Positions 1 through 4,722 of a stretch of 8,729 nucleotides of DNA are shown piece by piece. Source of the stretch: Roseburia sp. GTDB taxonomy: Bacteria; Bacillota; Clostridia; Lachnospirales; Lachnospiraceae. The DNA is taken from the NCBI GenBank assembly GCA_017626625.1, contig JAGAIK010000513.1:1-8729 (forward strand), written 5' to 3'. The stretch's first letter is position 1. Each line of letters opens with the position of its first letter. The position numbers and the translations under genes are program-made. The notes under the pieces are model-generated. The model saw only the letters and a program-made list of their open reading frames with translations, was not told where the DNA came from and ran no database searches.

Positions 1-324
1 CAGATAGTTGTCTGCCACATCAGAGGAAATATTCCCTGCGGACTGTGCCAGTAGTGATAATTCCGCCATAGCTTTGACATTTTCAGTGTGCGCCTTTGCC
101 ATAGATTCGGCACTGGAGAGGTAAGTGTCGGCAGTTTTACCGTACTTGCTGGCGGTATCATAAGCGGTGTCACCCAATTCCTTTAATTCGATTTTGGTCA
201 TGCCGCTTGTTTTGCCGATATTGGTAAGAAGGGTATCAGCATCTTTTAGTTTCGAAATAGTATTTTTTGGTTCCGGAAGATTATCTTTTAGTTTTGAGAT
301 AAGATTTGTAAAAATACTGTTCAT
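1..324 (-). CDS. Phage tail tape measure protein, N-terminal part (cut by window edge)
   Basis: The reading frame opens with ATG at 324 (minus strand) and runs without a stop for 108 codons to the window edge. A GAAAGGAAA ribosome binding site lies about 11 bases upstream. The protein starts MNSIFTNLISKLKDNL and is helical and polar, with the stretch ASKYGKTADTYLSSAESMAK followed by an Ala-rich segment. That resembles the N-terminal region of tape measure proteins of phages in Gram-positive bacteria, which set tail length and line the tube before DNA passes. A short internal repeat is visible (LISKLKDNL, then TISKLKDAD). It is the last gene seen in the leftward structural block and is separated from the lysis genes by a long inverted repeat. 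The tape measure call rests on the N-terminus only; the gene should run several hundred to over a thousand codons further left. Confidence 0.7.
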   Translation of the reverse strand, partial: MNSIFTNLISKLKDNLPEPKNTISKLKDADTLLTNIGKTSGMTKIELKELGDTAYDTASKYGKTADTYLSSAESMAKAHTENVKAMAELSLLAQSAGNISSDVADNYL

Positions 325-365
325 AGTTTTGTATTTCCTTTCGTAAAGTTTTTGTTTTCGTTACA

Positions 366-411
366 AATACAGGATATAGCAATAGGCTAACACCCGGCTA
401 TATCCTGTATT
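366..411. terminator. 15-bp perfect inverted repeat between lysis genes and tape measure gene
   Basis: The arms 366-380 and 397-411 are perfectly complementary over 15 bases (AATACAGGATATAGC and its reverse complement) around a 16-base loop. The U-tract is weak on the minus strand (TATTTG) and somewhat better on the plus strand (TATTTTATT). It may be a partial terminator of the leftward operon, a transcript-stabilising stem, or an end of transcription arriving from the left. It is the only structure in the 118-base gap between the small membrane-protein gene and the tape measure gene. Confidence 0.5.
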
Positions 412-442
412 TTATTATCAGGGAAAAATCCATAACTTCCCC

Positions 443-865
443 CTAACTGTCCAGAAAACTATTCTCATTCAGGCACTTCGTATACAACTCACTGATATAC
501 CGGAATGCCAAATCAACCCGCCCGTTTTTCAGCCCCTTTTCAGAAATAATCTCCTCATACTGCGTATGCAGATCAATCACATGCTCAAACTCTTCCTTCG
601 TGTGCCTGCGTTCATTCATGCAGGAATTGGAAAAATCCAGAATGGCAGAGCGCATATCATTAAGTTCAATTTTGTCAATTCGTTCCGAAACCTCTTCTAA
701 TTTCAGTGAAATCGAGGCGAGCTGTTTTCTGGTGTCTTTATTCAAAGTATTTCCGAACCACTGTATCACAGCGCTTAAGGGATTGATTTTAAGCGGGGAA
801 ATTTCCACAAAAATTCCAATAAATGCAACAAGGGCAGTGAGAGTGCCGATATCCGTACTGCTCAT
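443..865 (-). CDS. Small membrane-anchored phage lysis-region protein (holin-accessory type)
   Basis: This 140-residue protein starts at ATG 865, with AAAGGGAG about 8 bases upstream, just after the amidase stop. Residues about 6-23 (IGTLTALVAFIGIFVEIS) form one hydrophobic helix. About 45-70 is a charged stretch likely to form a short coiled coil (LASISLKLEEVSERIDKIE). The rest is a soluble helical domain with NDMRSAILDFSNSCMNERRHTK. Proteins with this plan, an N-terminal membrane helix and a cytoplasmic helical tail, are common beside endolysins in Bacillota phages and are often annotated as holins or holin-associated proteins; the biochemical role is not established. Together with the upstream amidase and A118-like holin it completes a three-gene lysis block. 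I recognise the type but not a named family. Confidence 0.65.
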   Translation of the reverse strand: MSSTDIGTLTALVAFIGIFVEISPLKINPLSAVIQWFGNTLNKDTRKQLASISLKLEEVSERIDKIELNDMRSAILDFSNSCMNERRHTKEEFEHVIDLHTQYEEIISEKGLKNGRVDLAFRYISELYTKCLNENSFLDS

Positions 866-881
866 AAGAAAACTCCCTTTC

Positions 882-1667
882 CTACAGATACTTCACATAG
901 TTTGTGGAAATAGAAATCCATCCCGCTCCGGATTTTAATTTTCCCCAGTTCCCGAAAGTCTCCGTGATAGTGTAAACACCGTGGTCTTTGATACACCCCG
1001 TAATCCGGTACTGCATTCCGGGACCGGAACGGATATTTAAAGCGTCATCTGTGACTTTGACCCGGAAAATATTTTCTACGGAAGAAACCGCAGAAGACGC
1101 AGCGTCAGAGACAACGGTATGTCCCGCCCCGCATGAGGCAACGGCATCCGCAATGGCGGCAGCCATAGTATCTGCATGATATAATTTCACATCGTCCGCA
1201 TCATCCACAAAGCAGCATTCCACCAATAGTGCGGGAGCTGTGGTTTTTCGGAGAACATATAAATCGGAGCTGGTTTTCACCCCTCTGTTGCGGAAACCAA
1301 GCGCAGCAATTTTATTGCAGACCTGTTCCGCCGTCTCCTTTGCCTTGGAAGCGGAATTATAAATCCACACTTCCGTCCCGCCCACAGAACCGTCGCCGGC
1401 ATAGTCATTGCGCCCCGCATTAAAATGGATAGACAAATCCAAATCTGCCTTGTGGGCGTTGCATTTTTTCACAATTTTAGATAGCACATCTCCCTGGCTG
1501 ACACCGTCGGAAACGGTGCAGTCGTAAACCGTATGTCCCTGTTTTTTCAACAGGGAAACCACTCTGTCTTTTACCGCTCTGGCTTCCGTGGACTCTCTGA
1601 TAAGTCCCACAGCCCCACAGGCGGTTTTCCCATCGGGATTGTGCCCGGCATGTACATTGATAACCAT
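882..1667 (-). CDS. N-acetylmuramoyl-L-alanine amidase (Amidase_3) with C-terminal SH3 domain: phage endolysin
   Basis: This 261-residue endolysin cleaves the bond between MurNAc and L-Ala in peptidoglycan. Residues 1-175 are an Amidase_3 domain: INVHAGHNP with the first zinc histidine at 9, the ESTEAR segment supplying the zinc glutamate (Glu25 or Glu28), SIHFNAG with the second zinc histidine at 81, and LLVECCFVDD with the catalytic glutamate at 150. After a Ser/Ala-rich linker (about 178-197), residues 199-261 form a bacterial SH3 domain with the typical LNIRSGPG motif, which usually binds the cell wall. There is no signal peptide, so release needs a holin, and one lies directly upstream (20 bases away). 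AAAGGAGGA at about 1671-1679 sets the start. All key residues appear intact. Confidence 0.93.
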   Translation of the reverse strand: MVINVHAGHNPDGKTACGAVGLIRESTEARAVKDRVVSLLKKQGHTVYDCTVSDGVSQGDVLSKIVKKCNAHKADLDLSIHFNAGRNDYAGDGSVGGTEVWIYNSASKAKETAEQVCNKIAALGFRNRGVKTSSDLYVLRKTTAPALLVECCFVDDADDVKLYHADTMAAAIADAVASCGAGHTVVSDAASSAVSSVENIFRVKVTDDALNIRSGPGMQYRITGCIKDHGVYTITETFGNWGKLKSGAGWISISTNYVKYL

Positions 1668-1686
1668 AAAAAATCCTCCTTTAAAA

Positions 1687-1953
1687 TTAATTTGACGGTT
1701 GTTCCATCATCTGTTTAAAAATCTGGTGCAGCCCGGTGGAGGACAGTCCGCTGAAAAGTCCTCCTAACAGGATTTCTGCGGAAAAAGTTCCCTGAATCCA
1801 CCCATTCAAAGCCACACCTAAAACACCCATGATAAGCGGGATAAAGCGGTTAATTTTCTCTGTCGGAACAATATTTTTCAATACATACCCGACACACAGG
1901 CAGATTCCCGCCACAATGGGTACCATAAATTCATTTAAAAAAGAAATATCCAT
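1687..1953 (-). CDS. Phage holin, A118-like (Phage_holin_5 type)
   Basis: This 88-residue protein has three hydrophobic segments (about 9-30, 37-56 and 60-76) and ends LLGGLFSGLSSTGLHQIFKQM. The closing GG-x-G-x3-TGL-x4-F pattern recalls the holin of Listeria phage A118, so I place it there, although the assignment is by eye. Holins form membrane lesions at a set time and let the endolysin reach the wall. The start at 1953 is set by AAAAAGGAGG immediately upstream. The gene sits between the tail tube terminator and the amidase gene. No promoter is visible in the 20-odd bases between terminator and start, so expression probably depends on read-through of that terminator. Confidence 0.8.
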   Translation of the reverse strand: MDISFLNEFMVPIVAGICLCVGYVLKNIVPTEKINRFIPLIMGVLGVALNGWIQGTFSAEILLGGLFSGLSSTGLHQIFKQMMEQPSN

Positions 1954-1973
1954 AGGTCCTCCTTTTTAGACCG

Positions 1974-2005
1974 AAAAAAAACGGAGAGCAGAACTCTGCT
2001 CTCCG
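1974..2005 (-). terminator. Strong intrinsic terminator behind the tail tube gene
   Basis: On the minus strand a perfect 10-bp GC-rich stem (arms 1996-2005 and 1982-1991, CGGAGAGCAG with its complement) encloses a 4-base loop and is followed by eight T residues (1974-1981 as A on the plus strand). It lies 10 bases past the tail tube stop codon. A strong terminator here would make the tube mRNA more abundant than the downstream lysis and tape measure message, as expected for a protein needed in many copies. Confidence 0.92.
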
Positions 2006-2014
2006 CCGGCATTC

Positions 2015-2746
2015 TTACTCTTCAATAAGAATCAGGTCAAGAATATTTTCATCCTTATCCGCCATCAAATCGCAGGTAATCGTAATTGTTCCAGGGTCTC
2101 CGGAATTAGAGAAGCTTAAGGACAGGTTAGACTGCGGAGCCACTTTGTAGGCGGTCAGCTTGTAAGGAAGAATCTCATCATCCTCTGTTTTCATCACCGT
2201 ATCGCCGTAAACCGTAAAGTTTTTCGGGAAGCTGGTGGATTTGATGTTGATTCTTGTAACACCCTCCGTAACCTCTTTCATGTAGTAAACGATAACGGCT
2301 GCGCCTGCATCTAATGCGCTGTCGAGCGTGATGCTCTTATCGGCAACAGTACAGGTAAGCTCTGTACCACAGTCATCTCCCGCCGCATATACCACAACAG
2401 TACCTGCAACAGGAACATCGGAAAGGGCAATGCCTGTTCCGTCCGCATCAACGGTTGTCTCTGTTCTGGTTACAAATTTTGCGGCTGCGCTTGTCTCACC
2501 GCCGGTAATTAACTGCCATAATTTTACCGTCTGCATCTGTGTTTCGATGGTCATAGTTCCGCCTTTTTCTCCGGCGAACTGCACTTTCTTCGGATGGCCT
2601 TTTCCGCCGTAAGCAAAGACGGATTCACCGGTTAATTCGGTGGTGGTCACATTGGCGAAATCCAGGTTTAAGAAAGGTTTTTTGGTAGAATAATCTACGA
2701 AAATAAGGTCGCAAACTTCACGGTTTGCCATGTTGGAATTAGACAT
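2015..2746 (-). CDS. Probable phage tail tube (major tail) protein
   Basis: This 243-residue, beta-rich, acidic protein has a GGAGG ribosome binding site about 8 bases before ATG 2746. The N-terminal part (1-85) includes FLNLDFANVTTTEL and KKVQFAGEKGGTMTIETQMQ. The C-terminal part (160-243) includes INIKSTSFPKNFTVYGDTVM and a closing strand pair with SNSGDPGTITITCDLMAD. Both halves look like the tube fold of phage tail proteins. Between them, residues about 91-159 look like a separate small beta domain (GTVVVYAAGDD, then VIVYYMKEV), as is common in major tail proteins. The strong terminator behind the gene and the tape measure gene further along support a high-copy structural role. The tail tube call is inference from composition, motif shape and context; another virion structural protein is possible. 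Confidence 0.65.
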   Translation of the reverse strand: MSNSNMANREVCDLIFVDYSTKKPFLNLDFANVTTTELTGESVFAYGGKGHPKKVQFAGEKGGTMTIETQMQTVKLWQLITGGETSAAAKFVTRTETTVDADGTGIALSDVPVAGTVVVYAAGDDCGTELTCTVADKSITLDSALDAGAAVIVYYMKEVTEGVTRINIKSTSFPKNFTVYGDTVMKTEDDEILPYKLTAYKVAPQSNLSLSFSNSGDPGTITITCDLMADKDENILDLILIEE

Positions 2747-2803
2747 AATAAAATCCTCCGTTTAATAAAATTTTTTTCTATGATTTGATAAAATAACAAA
2801 GAT

Positions 2804-3700
2804 TTAGAAAAAATCTTCATTACTTAAATCCAGTGGTTTGAACCAGCCGGCGGCGTCGAAATGGTTGTCTTTATTTCCCCACGCCGCCACGCTCATGGAT
2901 TCGATGTTGTAAATCTGATTGTTTGAGAGGCGGAAAAAGGAATCCCAAAGCTGAAAAACAGTGAGTTCCCAGATGTTGACAGGGTTCAGGGAGGGATGCC
3001 TGTTGGCTACGGCGGAAATGATGTTGCCAAGCTCCGTTGAGGTATCTGTTTTTTTGCCGGATTTTGCTTTTTCCGCACGCCCTTTTTTCAGTTTTTTCAT
3101 AATTTCCCGGGCTTTTTTACTTTTTACGCCGGATAAGGGTACTTCCTTTTGGAAACGCACATTATTTCTGCGGCAGATAAGGCTGCACAGCGCTTCGTAA
3201 TTTTCCCGGGTGATTCTGCCCGTGGGCTGTTTTTCCGGGCTGCCATTGCTCCCAACCGGCTCCGTAATTTTCCCGGTGGGCAGATTTTCCAGGCAGCATT
3301 TTGAGGGGACAGTGCCCGTAAGTGCCGTCGCAGCATTTCCTGTCTGGTATGCCTCCTTCGCGTTCACAAGAAAACAGCCATTTTCCCCGGAAAAGGAAAC
3401 ATCTTCTTTTAAAAAGAAATTAAGGATTTCTGCCAGGAAAGCGGCGGAAGAGGGCTGAAGCGTCAGCAAATCGAACATACTCAAGCGGGAAAGTTCTTCC
3501 TCGGAAGGGAAAGTGCGTGGTTCCGGATTTGGCAGCATGGAAAAATAAGTTTTTACATCCATGGACAGGACGGAAAGATAATAGTGATAGGTATGGATAC
3601 CCAACGTGGAAATATCCTTTAAGGTGGGAGAAAGGACGCCGCCCACACCCGGCAATAAGATAGGCGAGGGGGATATTAAATCAAAATAATCGGGTTTCAT
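2804..3700 (-). CDS. Phage structural-region protein, possible tail assembly or chaperone role
   Basis: This 298-residue protein starts at ATG 3700, with AGGTG seven bases upstream. The N-terminal part (1-120) is hydrophobic to neutral and rich in Pro and Leu. The middle carries two similar short motifs (PTGKIT at 141-146, PTGRIT at 159-164). Residues 193-217 form a strongly basic Lys-rich linker. The C-terminal part holds helices and a distinctive segment, VAAWGNKDNHFDAAGWF (271-287). I do not recognise a named family with certainty. Its place directly before the tail tube gene and in the same block as the tape measure gene suggests a tail assembly chaperone or accessory tail protein. No convincing programmed frameshift site or second frame was found, which a classical G/GT chaperone pair would have. 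Confidence 0.45.
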   Translation of the reverse strand: MKPDYFDLISPSPILLPGVGGVLSPTLKDISTLGIHTYHYYLSVLSMDVKTYFSMLPNPEPRTFPSEEELSRLSMFDLLTLQPSSAAFLAEILNFFLKEDVSFSGENGCFLVNAKEAYQTGNAATALTGTVPSKCCLENLPTGKITEPVGSNGSPEKQPTGRITRENYEALCSLICRRNNVRFQKEVPLSGVKSKKAREIMKKLKKGRAEKAKSGKKTDTSTELGNIISAVANRHPSLNPVNIWELTVFQLWDSFFRLSNNQIYNIESMSVAAWGNKDNHFDAAGWFKPLDLSNEDFF

Positions 3701-3740
3701 AACATAGCACCTGCTTTCCGTGGTTTAAATTTTTTGAAAG

Positions 3741-3788
3741 GAAAAAGGGGCATTTTTATATGCCCCGGCGTCACAGGGAGAGTGACGC
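3741..3788 (-). promoter_or_regulatory. Tandem hairpins with terminator-like end in leader of the structural operon
   Basis: On the minus strand a 7-bp stem (GCGTCAC with GTGACGC, 3768-3774 and 3782-3788, 7-base loop) is followed one base later by a 6-bp stem (GGGGCA with TGCCCC, 3747-3752 and 3761-3766, 8-base loop). TTTTT (3742-3746) follows the second stem. That second hairpin has the form of an intrinsic terminator. It lies about 40 bases before the start codon of the 298-aa gene, so it would attenuate the structural operon unless transcription reads through. It could instead mark a processing site. Confidence 0.6.
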
Positions 3789-3890
3789 AGCATATCACAA
3801 GAGCAGCGACATGCGAAAAAAGAGAAGAATGAAATGTTTCACATACAGGAAACTTTGGATATCCATATAGAAAAAATGCAGTTTGGAAAA

Positions 3891-3930
3891 GAAAAAGTCT
3901 GAAAGCCCTGTAAAATCAAGGCTTTCAGAC
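3891..3930 (-). terminator. Intrinsic terminator of the polymerase operon
   Basis: On the minus strand the arms 3920-3930 and 3897-3907 (GTCTGAAAGCC and its complement) form a perfect 11-bp stem with a 12-base loop, followed by TTTTTC. It begins 17 bases after the stop codon of the zinc-ribbon protein and closes the leftward operon of small ORF, polymerase and zinc-ribbon gene. It separates that operon from the structural genes. Confidence 0.9.
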
Positions 3931-3934
3931 GGGA

Positions 3935-3950
3935 TAGAACGTACGTTCTA
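3935..3950. promoter_or_regulatory. Perfect 16-bp palindrome matching a LexA (SOS) box
   Basis: TAGAACGTACGTTCTA is its own reverse complement and contains GAAC-N4-GTTC, the core of the LexA operator of Bacillus and Clostridium. It overlaps the stop codon (3948-3950) of the zinc-ribbon gene and lies a few bases before that operon's terminator. The same core occurs twice in the divergent control region near 7750 and 7810. No clear -35/-10 pair is seen next to it, so its target promoter is unclear. Confidence 0.65.
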
Positions 3951-4715
3951 AAATTCGGATTTTGCATTCCGGTGCTCCATATCCCATAAAAATTTAGAGC
4001 GGGCGGTGCTTATTTTAGCGCAGTCTTTGCAGTATTTTTTCCGGTTGGAATCCCTTTTTACAAGAATGCCGCAGGAGGCGCAACGTAGATAAGGCTCTCC
4101 CTTATATAAATTCCATTCGTACCCCAGCTTGCGGAAATCGGATATCCATAGGGCGGGGGCGGATTCTTCCTCTAAAAATAAAACCTGCAGGCTGAGACTG
4201 TTTACTTTTTTGGCGTAGGCGATAAGCCCAAGGTCTTTTAAGACGGAAAGCTTCCGGTCTTTTTCAAAGGCAGAGGCGGTGATACATGCCATGGAATAAA
4301 TTTCACTGTTGCTGCAGGTGACCCAGTTGTGGTTTTCGGGATTTTTGAAGTTTCCGAATTTCGCCAGACATAAGAGGGTAAAGGCAAGACGTTCCAGCAC
4401 TTTATTTTGAAGCTGTTGAATGGTATCTAATTCTTTTTCCGTCACCCAGATGCCGTCACAGTTGCAGAGGGGATATTTTCCCGCCCCTGCGGCGTAACGT
4501 TCCAAGATATCCTGCCAGTCGGCGGGGCGGTAGCCGGGCTGGCGTTTTTCCATAAAGGCATCCAGTTCCTTTTTGATTCCGGTTTTCCGCAACCCCTTTT
4601 CGTGATAAAGATAGCGGGCGTACAGCCTTAAAAAGGAAGAAACTTTTTTTATCTCGCTGTTTTCCTCGGAGAGAATCTCTGTTACATAATTGCGTTCGTT
4701 TAAAATAATTTTCAT
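3948..4715 (-). CDS. Possible winged-helix protein with C-terminal zinc ribbon, polymerase partner candidate
   Basis: This 255-residue protein has its start placed at ATG 4715, because AGAAAGG lies in the end of the polymerase gene 11 bases upstream; a longer frame would overlap the polymerase by about 70 bases. The N-terminal 80 residues are helical and charged. Residues about 130-182 (SNSEIYSMACITASAF, then LKDLGLIAYAKKV) have the spacing of a winged-helix unit. The C-terminus carries a zinc-ribbon pattern: Cys212-x2-Cys215 (RCASCG) and Cys229-x2-Cys232 (YCKDC), followed by a basic tail. Only 7 bases separate it from the polymerase gene, in one operon ending at the terminator just downstream. 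This suggests that it works with the polymerase, for example as a DNA-binding or promoter-recognition factor. That role is inference; I know no named family. Confidence 0.6.
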   Translation of the reverse strand: MKIILNERNYVTEILSEENSEIKKVSSFLRLYARYLYHEKGLRKTGIKKELDAFMEKRQPGYRPADWQDILERYAAGAGKYPLCNCDGIWVTEKELDTIQQLQNKVLERLAFTLLCLAKFGNFKNPENHNWVTCSNSEIYSMACITASAFEKDRKLSVLKDLGLIAYAKKVNSLSLQVLFLEEESAPALWISDFRKLGYEWNLYKGEPYLRCASCGILVKRDSNRKKYCKDCAKISTARSKFLWDMEHRNAKSEF

Positions 4716-4722
4716 AGTAATA

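Noticed and set aside
3050..3130. A-rich runs in the 298-aa gene as a programmed frameshift site for a G/GT tail chaperone
   Set aside because: The runs simply encode the Lys-rich linker, and no alternative frame of useful length follows.
3690..3706. ATG TTA TGA mini-frame overlapping the start of the 298-aa gene
   Set aside because: A two-codon frame at a start site is probably chance; the AGGTG site is correctly spaced for ATG 3700.
3857..4149. GGATATCCATA occurring at 3857 and again at 4139
   Set aside because: The second copy is inside the zinc-ribbon gene and encodes ordinary residues; an 11-base match is too short to call a repeat family.
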